Positions 21,301-33,167 of a stretch of DNA of 64,000 nt are shown piece by piece (position 1 is the stretch's first letter; each line of letters begins with the position of its first letter). The stretch is from Edolisoma coerulescens (lineage: Eukaryota > Chordata > Aves > Passeriformes > Campephagidae), in the NCBI GenBank assembly GCA_013397115.1, contig VWZW01002671.1, forward strand, positions 176,281 to 240,280, in the 5' to 3' direction. The notes beneath the pieces were generated by a model that was given only the letters and a program-made list of their open reading frames with translations, ran no database searches and had not been told where the DNA came from. The translations under genes were made by a program, and so were the position numbers.

Positions 21301-23295
21301 GTCCCTGTTGGTGAGGATCTAGGACAAGTTGGTGTGATGAAGCCAATTACGTTAAATTAATGTCTGGATTGGTACAATGAATCCCCAGGGCACAAATGAT
21401 ACCAAGAAAACGATGGCCAAGCACTCTGGTCTCTGGATGTCCCAGTCATCAGGAAAATATCCCACAAGAAAATGCTGATGTGGTTTTCCTACAGACAAAT
21501 GGCTCCTCTGAGTATTTCTATCAGCAAACTTGACAAATCTATCACGTTGGATTGATTGTTGTGGGACCCTTGTTAGGTATCAAGGGATGTCCATAAGATC
21601 AAAGCAACCAATGGGGACAAATGGACATCCAGACATGGATTGAAAAAGGATTTGGGATCCCAGACGGAATGTGGGACTCTCAAATAGGAATGAGAAGAGC
21701 TGGTTTTCAGCACTCATTATTGAAGTGCTGAGATCCGTATCTGGGACCCAAAAGCCATGAAAGATTTTGACAAATAGGAAAGAGTCCAGCAAAAATCAGT
21801 AATTGATGAAAATTAAACAGTCCTACCCTCAAGTAGAAAAAAGAAAAAAGCCAACCAAACAAAGAAACACATAAAAACCCAAAGCCCACATCAAGAGAAT
21901 GGGATCAGGAAATTGTATGAACTGTCCTTATCAAAGAGAAATGGAGGTCTCTTATGGCACCAGGATATGGTTGTTTGGGGAATATGACTTTGTTAATGGG
22001 GGCTTTGATAGATGATATCAGGGAAAAGTAAAATACCATGGTAGGACTCATTAGATGGACAAATTCACTTTGGGAATCCAGTGTGGGCTGTGAGCACTGA
22101 AGGGAATTTCCATCAGAGAAGCAGAATGCAGGTTACGGGCAGGCCTCTCATCATTCAAAATTTAAAATTGTAATTCCTCTCTCTACCTCTTCCTTTGTCT
22201 CTGAGGTGAACTAGTGGAAGTCAAAACTGATTTGGGTGAAATTCACTCTCTAATGGTCACTTTATGTGATCACAGCAGTTCCTTCTGCTTTCATCATTTA
22301 GGATCCCATGACTGAATCCAGTAACTGATAAAAGCTTCCTGGTACTTTGATACATTTACTCCCCCTGCAATGTACTTACATAGTGTAACATATGTTCACT
22401 GGGTGCATAACACAGTATTGTTGTTATTAAAAAGCAAAATTAAAGGAGGAAGCCAAACAGACCTTCCCAGATTGCATTTGCTTCACACTGATGTGTGTTT
22501 TTCATCCCATAAATTTGTTATGGCTTCAGCTCCCAAGCTTGAGTGAACATTCATCTTTCTTCCTTTACATATATACCCAAACAAAGCCGAGCTGTGGGCT
22601 GGCAGTAAAGAAAAGAGACTCACATTATTGGCTTTGCATTAGGTTTGTTTATAAAAGACAAGGCATATTAATCATAGATATCTACACTGGGAGAAGCATG
22701 CAGCAATGCAGGAAATGTACTCATTCCAGAAAAGCAGGATGTCAAGCAGACCAGGAGGTGCTGTGGATTGATGCACTGGCTTCTCTCTCGTAAAGAAAAC
22801 TAAACAAGATTTTGCTCCAGCACAGGCACAAAACACAAATTAACCCTGCCCATTTTTGGCTCCCCAAGGGGCATTTTAAAACAGGCTTTTTTTTTCCTTG
22901 GAGTTGCCAATTTGTTTGCACTGCTGTGACAGTCAGCAGGGGATGTTCAAACAAGGGTTTGCTCCAAAACATGGTCCTTGTCATGCTCCCACAGAACATG
23001 CCTCCCCCCTGCAGCTGAGGTAATCGGCTACTGAAGGGACAGGCTGGCGAGTCCATTTGCTCCAATTCTGGTTGCTTCAAATTTGAAGGCTAATTCTGCC
23101 TTGACTTTTTAATTCCATGGAAAGAGTCAGTGATACTCCACAGGGGAATATCTGCTGAGTGGCAGGAACTTGCCTTTAAGACAGAAGTTTGCCTTAAAAC
23201 CAGAGGAAGGGAACCTTATCCTACTCTGCATATAAATGCTCAGGCAAAATTACTGGACAAAAATGGTTTGAAAATGGGAGATAATTCCAGAAGTG
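21301..23295. other. Unique or deeply eroded non-coding sequence
   Basis: No intact repeat or exon recognised. 21.3-22.1 kb may contain more LINE debris, but I cannot align it by eye. Confidence 0.45.
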
Positions 23296-23404
23296 TCTGG
23301 ACACGATCCTGTGCAGGTGCTCTGGGATGGCCCTGCTTGAGCAGGGAAGTTGGACCAGATGATCTCACTGTGATCCCTTCCAACCTCACACATTCTGTGA
23401 TTCA
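23296..23404 (+). mobile_element. CR1 LINE 3' end fragment ('cctgcttgagcagg' subfamily)
   Basis: 'ctggacacgatcctgtgca', 'ccctgcttgagcaggga', 'gttggaccagatgatctc', 'gatcccttccaacctca' and 'attctgtgattc'. The imperfect palindrome 'cctgcttgagcagg' is the diagnostic block of this subfamily. A minus-strand relative is at 24821. Confidence 0.9.
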
Positions 23405-24820
23405 AAATTAGGAATTCACTGCTATTAAAAGGCCACACAATTTTGGCAACCACACATTGAAGCAAAGAAGTGACCCTGTCCAAAGAAACTTTTTTAAAAC
23501 ATCAGCCACTGGGGACAAGTTCAGCTCTTAAAAGCTTCCACAGAGCTATGAAGGAGATTTGGATATATAGTCCCAAAGAAGAGAAATTTGACCAAGAGTA
23601 ATTTTGTGGTGATCTGTTCCTAAATTGCTTCTCCTCAAATTTCTGCCTGTAAATGTGACCAAAATCTTTTAGAGGCTCTCAGCCAGTTGCACAAATGACT
23701 TTCAGATGGGTTAAAAGACAGGGCAGACAGTCCCAGTTGCAATGCTAAAATAGGAGCTCTTTTCCTGCAGTGGTGTGGCATGGTGATAGGCCATAAACCC
23801 TGGATTTCTCTCTAGCATTGCACGACTGAGAAAAACAGGATTGACAAAATCCTGGGAGGAAGCTGAGCTCAACTGGGTTTTATGGGTTCAGTGACCCTGG
23901 AGTTGTTAAGAAACAGCTGGTGATAGTGAAAATAACACAAGAATGGCTGCATGACTGTCTTGCATAGAGGTGACCTTGAGAAGTCACTCACAAGAATGTT
24001 AAAAGGAATGTCAAAGTCATCACAGAGTCCAGAGGCAGGAGATCCAGAACAGATCCAGACACCTGCGATATTTCAACCAGAGGAGAAAAAAAAGAACTTC
24101 TAGAGTTGGAAATGAACCACTCTACCCAAAAGAAAGTAGCAGAGGCTTTCACATTTATCTCTTTCCATAAATATAATCAAACAGCACAAGAAGCTGACTG
24201 CCAGCTGACTGTAGCCCTCAGAAGTCAGCAGATTCCAAGAAGAAATGGTCTTGGTGGAGAAGCAAATTGATGCAGAGTTAATGAACAATGGATTTTATTC
24301 TCCAGACAAAACTCTTGCTCAGTCTGAATGGGAACAAATGACTGGGAGCCTGTGAACATCTATCTTTATTTATTTATTTATTTCAGATCAGTCAGGATCT
24401 TGATCTAGTCATGCCTCCGAAGTTCTCTGGAGGATTTCTCTCTCTCTTTATTTACAAAACTACTACACTCACAGGAGATGGAGGTTTTGACTGGTCACGT
24501 TGTCTTGAACATCATAGATAGTCAAAGACTATTCCTTCGGCTATGACATGGAATCAAAAAGGGCTTGAAAAAGTGAATTAACTTAACCTTCAAGGATAAG
24601 ATGTATTGCCCTTCAGAAAATCACAACATGCCCTCTGTTTTCTGATATTAATCTTTCTTGGGAGACCACTCTACGGAAAACCTGACCTGGCAGCCCCTGC
24701 AGTTCCAGTGGAATGCGAGTTCTTTCCACAGCATCTGTTCTGTAACACATGCAAAGCAGAAGAGACAGTCCACAGGACGAGAAGAAAAATACCAAAATCC
24801 TCCCCACTGACTGAGAGTTC
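23405..24820. other. Unique non-coding sequence
   Basis: It contains a (TTTA)n tract at 24364-24384. A 118-codon frame starting at 24606 runs into the following CR1 and is rejected as a gene. Confidence 0.55.
24364..24384. repeat. (TTTA)5 microsatellite
   Basis: About five uninterrupted ttta units. AT-only tetranucleotide. Confidence 0.88.
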
Positions 24821-24950
24821 TCACAAAATCACAGAATGTTTGAGGTTACAAGTGACCTTTGGAGGTCATCTGGCTCAAAACCCCCCTGTCCAAGCAGGAC
24901 GACCTAGAGCCACTTACCCAGGCCCATGTACAGGATTTAACACTTCTTGT
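24821..24950 (-). mobile_element. CR1 LINE 3' end fragment ('cctgcttgagcagg' subfamily)
   Basis: On the plus strand: 'tcacaaaatcacagaatg', 'gacctttggaggtcatctgg', 'cctgtccaagcaggacga', 'cctagagccacttaccca'. This is the reverse complement of the subfamily seen at 23296. First member of a three-piece CR1 cluster. Confidence 0.88.
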
Positions 24951-25115
24951 TCAAGTTCATGAGGTTGCTGTCAGCCTATCTTGACCATCTTTGCTTTCTG
25001 CTTGCTTAGATTAGAAAAAAAAAACCCAAAGAATTCATTATCCATCAATCTAGCTCATTGTTTGTGCAGGCCACGTGGCAGTTTGATTTCTCACATACGG
25101 CAGTGATGTCACAGA

Positions 25116-25276
25116 TCAGAGAATCAGAGAATGTCTCTCATCACCTTGGTGGCCTCCTCTGGACTCGCTCTAACAGCTCGATGTCCTTCCTGCTGGGAAG
25201 GACATATGTTGGGACCCCAGAGCTGGAGGCAGCTCTGCAGGTGGGGGTCTCACCAGAGCAGAGCAGAGATGCTACC
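25116..25276 (-). mobile_element. CR1 LINE internal fragment (ORF2 end)
   Basis: 'ctcatcaccttggtggcc', 'ctctggactcgctctaac', 'agctcgatgtccttcctgct', 'agctggaggcagctctgc', 'ggggtctcaccagagcag' is the antisense of the ORF2 C-terminal coding region ('HLE..VQRW..' area). A pseudo-terminal 'atcagagaatcagagaatg' precedes it, so either a deletion joined the 3' tip to internal sequence or two copies abut. Confidence 0.85.
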
Positions 25277-25339
25277 TTAGATACCACAACACGTAACCTC
25301 TGTCCATACCAATGTCCTGTCCCTCTCCAAGCTGAAATG

Positions 25340-25433
25340 AGAGGAATTCTTGGGGTTGTCCTCTGCAGGGCCAGGAGCTGGACTCAATAATCCTCACAGG
25401 TTCCTTCCAGCTCAGGATATTCTGTGATTCTCC
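25340..25433 (+). mobile_element. CR1 LINE 3' end fragment, distinct subfamily
   Basis: 'tcctctgcagggccagg', 'agctggactcaataatcct', 'ttccttccagctcaggat' and 'attctgtgattctcc' match the subfamily of 19427-19505. It faces the minus-strand piece at 25116-25276. Confidence 0.87.
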
Positions 25434-27616
25434 AACGCTTTCCCTCAATCATCCTCTGGTTCCAGCCTCTGGCAGTCAGTTCAGTATTTTCTAAAGAGAC
25501 CCAGAGACCCACATGAACAGACATCTCAGCACACATGGTCTGACAGCCACCTCAGCAGGCCCAGCCACAGAACAGGGTGGTGGAACAACCAGAAGAATGA
25601 GTCACACCCCTTCTCCTTCACAGCCCATGTCGTCAGCAGCAGCTGCAGCCCAATTCAGCTCAATAGTTTACAGGTGTCTCCAGGAACAACTGTCGTACAA
25701 AGCTCCTAAAATACGCACTTTTTTATTTCTTGTTTTATTTTTTGATTTTTTTACCACTCTTAAAATTTTGTACAGCAACAGTTACCCAATGAAAGCAGGA
25801 ATTAACGGAAACGAAAGGAAATGAGAGACACTGAAGGAAAAACAAACATAATCAGCCCCAGCTGCAGCTCCATTAAACAACCGCTCAGAGAAAACTACTC
25901 ATTCACAATTTACTCACAGAAATCCACTTTCTTACATTCTCTTCAGGATTTCAGAAGCACTCTACGCTTTAAGACTCCTTATGAAGTAATTTAAGGCCCT
26001 CCAAATCGCAGAGGCAAATGGCACCTGCTTCACTGGCCACCCTCGAGGAAGCTGGTGAGAGGTGAGGCCAAGACGTGATCTCCCACTTGTGCCTTAGGGA
26101 AGAGGTTCAGAGCCTGCACTCACAAGGACAGAAAGAAAGAAACCTGAGTTTCTTCTCTTCAGGAGTCCTGAGCTCTGCCTGCAGCCTCCTCTTTGCAGTT
26201 TGGTTGGTTGGGGTTTTTTTGGCAAGAGTGTGCACTCACCATTTTTCTTCCCCCACTTGGCCTTATCTCACATCCTCCTTGTCTAAGATGATCCAAATGT
26301 TTTCAGTTTGCACCAGAAATGTCTTATGACCCCAGTTCAGACACAGCTTGTGTCAAATGTCCCAGGAACATGATTTAAGATTGAAATACTTTTCCTTCAG
26401 ACTCTGACATTGAAATGTTGATCCCTCTTCCCAAGAAACGTGAGCCCTCTCTTCGTGTACTTGTCTCACCCCAGGAGAAATCAGCTTTTATTCCAGCACG
26501 AGCAGGAATGAGCTGTGCAAGCAGCAGTAAGGAAAACTCTCAAACTGGAGAAGGGATCAAGTACAATATTGTGCCTTCTTATTTTAAACCCAGCTCCAAC
26601 TGTGACTAAACAGTGTCCTGAAAACACTTCTCATATTGCCTTCTGTGGGAGAGTAGCTGATCCAGTGTGACCAAAGCAGACTGTTGGAATCTTTCCTTCT
26701 AGAATTTAGGATTTTTTTTTTCAATGTACCATGGTTTGCAAAAGCATGAATTCAGAAAAACATGGATGCAAAGAAAGCTCCTCCAAATATTTCTCAAACA
26801 TCAGCAGAATATACTTCATTTTAGGATTTAAAAAAAAAAAATACATCTTATCTTGAGTTTTAAAGAATGGATAGGTAATACAGAGAGGTAAAGGGAGAAA
26901 TTATCTTGTCTAAAATCTTGCTGCTACTGAAATACCTGTCAAGGCTCACAATACGATTTGTGTGTTTGGGGAAAGGTGGATGTCACTAAACCACTGACAA
27001 GCCCTGAAAGTGCAGCCTGGGAAGACCAAGAATCACTGGCATTTCCAAGGTGGTACTTATCTATCAAGCCTTCATTTCCAGTGTCTGGACATTGGATACT
27101 GCTATACTTTCTTTCAGCATGTATTTCACATGATATTGTGATTTTCTTAGGCAAGCACAACTGCACTGACATTTCTTTCCTCCTGCTGCTCACAGATAGC
27201 AACTAATGACATTCAATTCCTGTATTTTTTCATCAAAGAAAAGCCAACCCTCTTGACCACTCACAATGGTAAAGGAATAAAGGATTTATAAAACATGAAA
27301 ACAAGACATTCATTGCATAATCAGTGTAACTACCACTATTTGGAACCTTGGTTATAAAAACATATTTGTGCTGTTTTGAAGTCTGAAAACCACTGAAGCC
27401 TGAACTCTGCTCTTTCTTCAGACCTTTCAAACCAGAATTGCCCTATACTGAATCACACAATTCTTCCATGACCGAGTAGAATTCTCTTGATTACAGGGCA
27501 GGATGTGGGACAAAATATTGTGAGTGGTCTCCTTATTTATTAATTCAAGTTCAGTAGGGAATGGTGTTGAGGAACACAGTCACACACCGATTCTACATAT
27601 GGGCCAATGAAGAGGA
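25434..27616. other. Unique non-coding sequence
   Basis: T-rich stretch near 25.72-25.76 kb and A-runs near 26.83 kb. No gene or interspersed repeat recognised. Confidence 0.5.
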
Positions 27617-27799
27617 CTTGTCCAGAGAGGTTCTGGACTCCCATCCCTGGAAGTGTTCAAGTTGAGATTGGATGGGGCTTGAAGCAACCTGGGATAGTGG
27701 AAGGTGCCCCTGCCCACGGCAGGTGGGGGTGGAAGGAGATGATCTTTAAGGTCCTTTCCAACCCCAACCACTTTATGACTATGATTCTATGATCCCATG
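27617..27799 (+). mobile_element. CR1 LINE 3' fragment
   Basis: Sense orientation: 'cccatccctggaagtgttca', 'gagattggatggggctt', 'gcaacctgggatagtgga', 'cctgcccacggcagg', 'aaggtcctttccaaccc' and the terminal repeats 'atgattctatgatcccatg'. Confidence 0.94.
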
Positions 27800-29488
27800 A
27801 CCTTCCTCAAGGTGATCTTCTAAAATATGCCACCATGCTCTATGTTTCCTTTACAAATACAGCTTCTACCTCTCCTACTCATCCTACTTCAGTGCACACT
27901 CCTCATCACATTCAATATCATCCTGAAGTATCTGCAACTGATTCAACCTCTGCTGAGTTGCTCTGCAGCTGAAGCATGTGTGGATGTCCTGCATCACGAC
28001 CTAACAGAGAAACACAAGGAAAAGGCTGCAATAAAACAAAGGCCCCTGAGGAATATGCTGTAAATATCCCTTCCTCAGTCCAGCCCCCAGCCTTGAACTG
28101 ATGGTCTCCCATGAATTTCTCACCAGTGGCTTGAGGCCGTTCTGGGAGAGCTGTTTTGTCTTTCTCTCCAACACTTTGCAGTAGTGCAGCTCTCAGGCTG
28201 AGGGAGAATCTATCCATCACTAATGAGTATTTAATTCATTACCAAAACCTCGTCCTGGTGTAACACCAGCTCTAACGACCAGGCTCTTCCCTCAGGATAC
28301 ACAGAAATGGGAAGAAATGACAAGACCCTGGATCACCTGCATCCAAGAGTGTTCTGAGCATGAGCCTCTTCAGTGTTCTGGTGTTAAGAAAAGTGTTTTT
28401 ACCAAATTGCAGTAAAATATGAAGAAAACCCATAAATATTTAGATTTACTCCAGAGCAAATTTGGGATAACAAATTAAATATTGGAAAGTTTCCAAGAGA
28501 GAAACAGAACCAAACCAAAACAAAACAAAATCTTTCCTGGCTCTAAATCAGAGTCCCCTGTCCTGCACATACCTCTACATAATTTTATTGAAATTTTTAC
28601 TGCTTAATTAATTTTCCTTTGCTCAAATTCTGAGACTGAATATTGTCTTCCCATGAATTTGGGGGTGCTCCTTCCCTTCCCATTTTAAAAGCCCAAAAAG
28701 GCTTATCAGGACATTCCGGGCAGAAAGCTCCATGGGATTGCTTGAAGATATTTCTCTGACTAGAGAGTCTCTTTGTCCTGTATTTACATATTTACAGCTG
28801 CAGTCCTTGGGAAAGCTGTTGTGTTGTCTGGCTTGCTGACCAACACAAAAGTGCTGTGAAAACCTTTTGGGACTCTGTAAATGACAGATAAATATTAATA
28901 ATAATGTGACTTAACAGCTGGTGTTTTTTTAATCTTTTACTACCCTGCTTCCATGCAGTAAATTGCAATGCTATAAAAATGATTGGAGTGAAGAGAAATT
29001 TTAAGATACGTTATCGATTAATATTTCGGCATGGAGAGCTGAGTAATTCTTGGCAAAGAATCTTACTCAATTTATTCACTCTAAATTGCATTCAGTGCCA
29101 GTAAAAGGTGACCAGGTGACATCACTAGAGCCAAAACTTCTGAGAAGCAGATCTTCACTAGGTAAATTGTTTGTGCCTAATGGGACTTAGCTAACGAAAG
29201 CAAAAGGGAAGGTGTGGAAGTTTCCAGGTTTTACTCTATGTAGAAGGCCATAATAAACTCAAGACACTCTGTAATCACTAGCCCAAACTCACAGCTGTGA
29301 TAAGGATTTTTTTTTGNGTAAAGTGTTTTTTTTTGGGGGGGGGGGGGGGGGGATTGAGTGAAGAATTTGTGCCTTTTATTAAGAAAGGAATTAAGGAAAG
29401 TAAGCACAGAACCATTGCAGTGGGCAGGGGCAGCACAGGCTCCTGCAAACATTTCTGTAACACATCTCTGATGTCACACAGAAGGATA
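27800..29488. other. Unique non-coding sequence with a sequencing-quality problem
   Basis: The stretch 28.9-29.17 kb has no simple repeat. At 29310-29352 there is a single N, a T run and 18 G in a row, listed separately. No gene recognised. Confidence 0.5.
29310..29352. repeat. Homopolymer tract T9-G18 with an undetermined base
   Basis: A T run, one N at 29317, then nine T (29326-29334) directly followed by eighteen G (29335-29352). Runs like this are error-prone and the G count is unlikely to be exact. A real G18 could form quadruplex structure. Confidence 0.9.
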
Positions 29489-29722
29489 AAATCACAGAAT
29501 CATAGAATGGTTTGGTTTGGTTTGGAAGGAACCTTAAAGATCATCTGTTTCCAACACTCCTGCCAAAAGCAGGGACACTTCCCATTACATCAGGTTGCTA
29601 AAACCAGGATCCAACCTGGTCTTGAAAAATTCCAAGGATGGGGCAGCCACAGCTTCTCTGGGCAACTTGTTCTGGGGCCTCACCACCTTCCCAGGGAAGA
29701 ATTTCTTCCTAATATCTAATCT
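29489..29722 (-). mobile_element. CR1 LINE 3' fragment (left half of a head-to-head pair)
   Basis: On the plus strand: 'aatcacagaatcatagaatg', 'gaaccttaaagatcatctg', 'ggatggggcagccacagc', 'ggcctcaccaccttccc', 'atttcttcctaatatctaat'. It stops abruptly at the junction with an oppositely oriented CR1. The 3' side shows a small 'tttgg' expansion ('tggtttggtttggtttgg'). Confidence 0.95.
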
Positions 29723-29869
29723 ACCATTCCTGAAAGTATTTAAAAAAAATGTGTGGCTCTGGCACTTGAGGACATGGTTTAGTGGTGAACACGGTGGTGG
29801 TGCTGGGTTGGCAGCTGGAGCTGATGATTTTAGAGGTCTTTCCCAACCTAAACAATTCTGTGGTTCTCC
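29723..29869 (+). mobile_element. CR1 LINE 3' fragment (right half of a head-to-head pair)
   Basis: Starts at 'accattcctgaaagtattt', followed by 'ggctctggcacttgaggac', 'atggtttagtggtgaaca', 'gaggtctttcccaacctaa' and 'caattctgtggttctcc'. It is of a different 3' type from the copy it abuts, and both halves retain their own 3' terminus, so this is not a twin-priming inversion of one insertion. Confidence 0.93.
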
Positions 29870-31449
29870 AAAAAGAAGCGTGAGATGCATCCAGCAATCT
29901 TGGGCTCTCTGTGTGTTGTGTGGTGGGAAACTGCATCATCTTGTGGCACAGAGCATGACACGTTGCAAATTATGGGATAAGTAGAACAGAGCACTCACTG
30001 CCTTAGCCCTTTCCTTACTAAACTGGCACTTCCAATGTACAAAAAATACAGTTTGGCACAATGATACACTATTCTATACATTTTGAGCCAAATTGCCACT
30101 GCCAAACAGAGCACATGTGGTTTTTAAACAGGGATTAAATATGGGAAAAACAGTGATCTCTGGATGAGCTTATGAAGAGTGTCTCATGTAAGTGGCAAAA
30201 GTCAGTCTGTGAAGAGTTGCCAAGCCACCCAGCTCTTCCAAAAGCTGCAAGGAAGTGCATAACCTGAGCTAGTAAACCCTTCCAAATATTTGTGGTGTTC
30301 TCATAGAAATTCAGGTGCTGTGTATGTTCCTGTGTTTCTATATAATGCTGTATCATACCATGGGTGCGTTTTCCTCATGAAACACTTAAAAGCTGGGAAG
30401 ACCTGTGGACCATGGAGTTTATGAAAACTCCTTTAAACACAGTCAGGGTTTCTGAAAATGCTCCAAAACGATTTTTGCAAATACTATCCCCAGAGGTCTG
30501 AGATGGAAAAAGGCAGAGACCAACGCGCATCCCACCTCATCCAAGGAACAGTTCAACCGAGCAGCCCCCGTGCAAACATTTTCAAACATTGCGCTTGGAA
30601 AAGAAAAACACAATTTGGGAACATGAATGAATGGGAATGGAAATTACACGGCTGCCTTGCAAAAGAAGTGGAAAACAATGGAGTGAAAAATAAGTTGAGT
30701 AAGAGAGAGCAAGCACAGCGCTAATGATAAGGCAAACTTTTCCAGATGTGAAAATCAATTTTATTCCAAAACTTCCCAGCCTTTTCATTTACAAAGCAGT
30801 AAAATTCTATTTGTCCCCCGTTCATTTGCTACATAAAATGCCACTAAGCTACTTGCTCTCGGCAACCACACAAAACGTAATAGGTTAGGACTGCAGCCTT
30901 AAAATATATTAGGGTTTTTTAATGAAACCAATTTATATCAGTTTGTGCCAGTGAAAGGGCTGAAGCAACTTAATTTAGTTTCATTTTCCACACATTTGTG
31001 GCCAAAGCTAGGATTCACTTATTTCTAATTCAGCCCTGCTTCCACTTGCCTCCCTAAGCCGTTTCTAACTGATTTAGCTGGTGACCTCTATTAAATAGTC
31101 AGGTGTTGGGCTCTATTAAATGGAAAATCTCTTGGTACCCACACATCACCACGGCAGCCATCTCCTCATTTGTATGGTTTTGATTTGCATGTGTGCTCAG
31201 TCAGAGGGCACAGGACTTTGTGCAAGTGAGGGGGAAAATCATAGCTGTAAAATTTGACCATTCTTGTAGCTAAAACGTGTGTCTGTCCACGCTGCATGCA
31301 ACATCATCGTAATCTGAGATTTAAACATTATAAAAACCCCAGATGAACAGATTTTCAGGGCTTGAGTCTCTAATAACTAAATAACTTTTTAATATTTTTT
31401 TTTCTTTTTTTAAACCTTTCCTTGTCTGGACACTGTTTCTTCACTTCAT
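29870..31449. other. Unique non-coding sequence with a possible conserved element
   Basis: 30.73-31.33 kb stands out as repeat-free, compositionally even and rich in factor-binding-like words, and is listed separately. No exon recognised. Confidence 0.5.
30730..31330. promoter_or_regulatory. Candidate conserved non-coding element
   Basis: About 600 bp without simple repeats or transposon signatures. It contains a perfect POU octamer (ATTTGCAT at 31183-31190), a repeated 'ctctattaaat' block at about 31.09 and 31.11 kb, and several retained CpG sites. The texture resembles deeply conserved non-coding DNA, but conservation cannot be shown from one sequence. Confidence 0.3.
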
Positions 31450-31527
31450 AAAATCGTTGAATCACGGAATGGTTTGGGTTGGAAGGAACTCTATGGATCA
31501 TTCAGCTCCAACCCCCCTGCCATGGAG
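31450..31527 (-). mobile_element. CR1 LINE extreme 3' end fragment
   Basis: 'gaatcacggaatggtttgg', 'gttggaaggaactctatgg', 'agctccaacccccctgcc' is the antisense of the last ~80 bases of CR1. The adjoining sequence to 31.79 kb is unclassified. Confidence 0.9.
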
Positions 31528-32783
31528 GAGTTGTAGCTAAGTTAGATCAGTGTGATGTCAGTCAAAAAAGCTTTGTAAGAGGAGCATAAATCTTTTATTA
31601 GAGAGAGGAAACAGCTGAGGGAAGAGGCAGAAAGCTCTGAGGCACATGAACCATTCTTCAGGCCACTCCAAGAGTCTGTGCTCCTAAGAGAGTCCCTGGT
31701 TTTGTTTTTTCCCAGATATCTGGGTCAGTCTAATAAAAAACATAATCTTCACTACAAATCCTGTTTGATTTTTGTCTCAGAGCACCACAAACATGGTCAG
31801 TCCATTGGTTCCATGCTCTCCACTGTAGTAATGGTGGATCATTTTGAAGTTTACTTTAAAATTCAGTAACTCAGAGAGCACCAACACTGTCATAGTTGTT
31901 TTTCACAAGCCTTCTGTTGTGTGGGGTATTTCACATCTAGCAGGGAATGAACTTGTCCTATACCCATTTCCCTGGTGGAGATATTAATAGAATTCCTCCT
32001 CTACCTGGGTAGAGGATTTTGCAAAAATTTGTACGAGTGTAACATTGAATATTTCTGCTTTGGCCAACTTGATAGAAATCAGCCAAATGATTGTAAATTT
32101 ATGCAGAGCAGAGAGGACACACAGGTGGAAAGACCCACAAATGGCACATGCATGGAAGCAACACGTCTGCACACAAATTGGAAAGCAGAAGAAGGGAGGT
32201 TTAAAAGAAAAGGAACACTCCTGGTTTCTGTAAATTCAAATCCAAAGCCAAACTTGTTGGAATTGGGAGAGAGGTCTTTCCATATCTCCTCATTCAGTTG
32301 AAATCCTGCCTTGGCCACAGGGATTAAGGGATCTCTATCCAATGGATTCTGTGGACCTGTGGAGGGAGTTTCATTTCATGTTCAGTGGAAAACAGGAAAA
32401 CAAACTCCTGTGGTCATTTCTCAAAGGAGTGGTGAAAGGCTGAACTTCTTCTCATCTCTCTGAGAATGTTTACTCTGGCATTATTCCTCAAAGAATTACC
32501 TTGAGACAACGCAGTTAATTGTTATACAGGAGTAACATCCTGCCTGAAGTATCCCATGAATGAAAAGGTTTGGAAAAAGCTCTTTTTTTCCCAATACCTG
32601 GGAGCATTAAATATGAGAATGAACAACGTGTTGCTGTTTTGGGATTTCATTTTTTGACAGTCCAAAGTTAATATTCTCTAGTCTGGGACCATGAGATCAA
32701 ACACAATGTTAGAATAGAGGAATCTTTACTACCTTGTTTATTTACACTCAGACAAAAGGGGAGGTGATGATTTTTAGTGTGTG
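31528..32783. other. Unclassified non-coding sequence
   Basis: 31.53-31.79 kb holds AATAAA-like words ('ctaataaaaaacataatc') and a look reminiscent of a transposon 3' end, but I cannot assign it. The remainder is unremarkable. Confidence 0.4.
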
Positions 32784-33167
32784 GGGCTGTTCAGCCTGGA
32801 GAAGAGAAGTCTCTGGGGAGACCTCGCTGCGACCCTCCAGTACTTGAAGAAGGTTTATGAAAAACAGGGAGAGCAGCTTTTTAAAAAGGCAGATAGTTAT
32901 ATCAGGGGGAACAGCTTTAAACTAAAAGAGGAGAGATTTAGATAAGATGTTAGAAAGAAATTCTTCACTCAGAGGGTGGTGAGAAAATGCAATAGTTGCC
33001 CAGAGAAGCTCTGGATGCCCCATCCATGGAAGTGTTCAAGGTCAGGTTGGATGGGGCTTGGAGTAACCTGATCTAGTGAAGGTGTCCCTGCCCATGGCAG
33101 GGGGAGTTGGAACAAACTGGCCTATAAGGTTCCTCCCAACCCAAGTCCTTCAATGATTCTATGATTA
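32784..33167 (+). mobile_element. CR1 LINE, about 385 bp
   Basis: Sense orientation from 'gctgttcagcctggagaag' through 'gagagatttagataagatg', 'ttctctgcccagagaagctc'-like sequence, 'atccatggaagtgttcaa' and 'gtgtccctgcccatggc' to 'caatgattctatgatta'. One of the better-preserved tails of the type with 'taactgtatcagggggaac'-like mid-block. Confidence 0.95.

Noticed and set aside
24606..24962. 118-codon plus frame with a hydrophobic N-terminus resembling a signal peptide
   Set aside because: Its C-terminal third runs into an antisense CR1 tail, and there is no homologue or splice context that I recognise.
29489..29869. Twin-priming inversion of a single CR1
   Set aside because: Both halves contain a 3' terminus, which twin priming would not produce.
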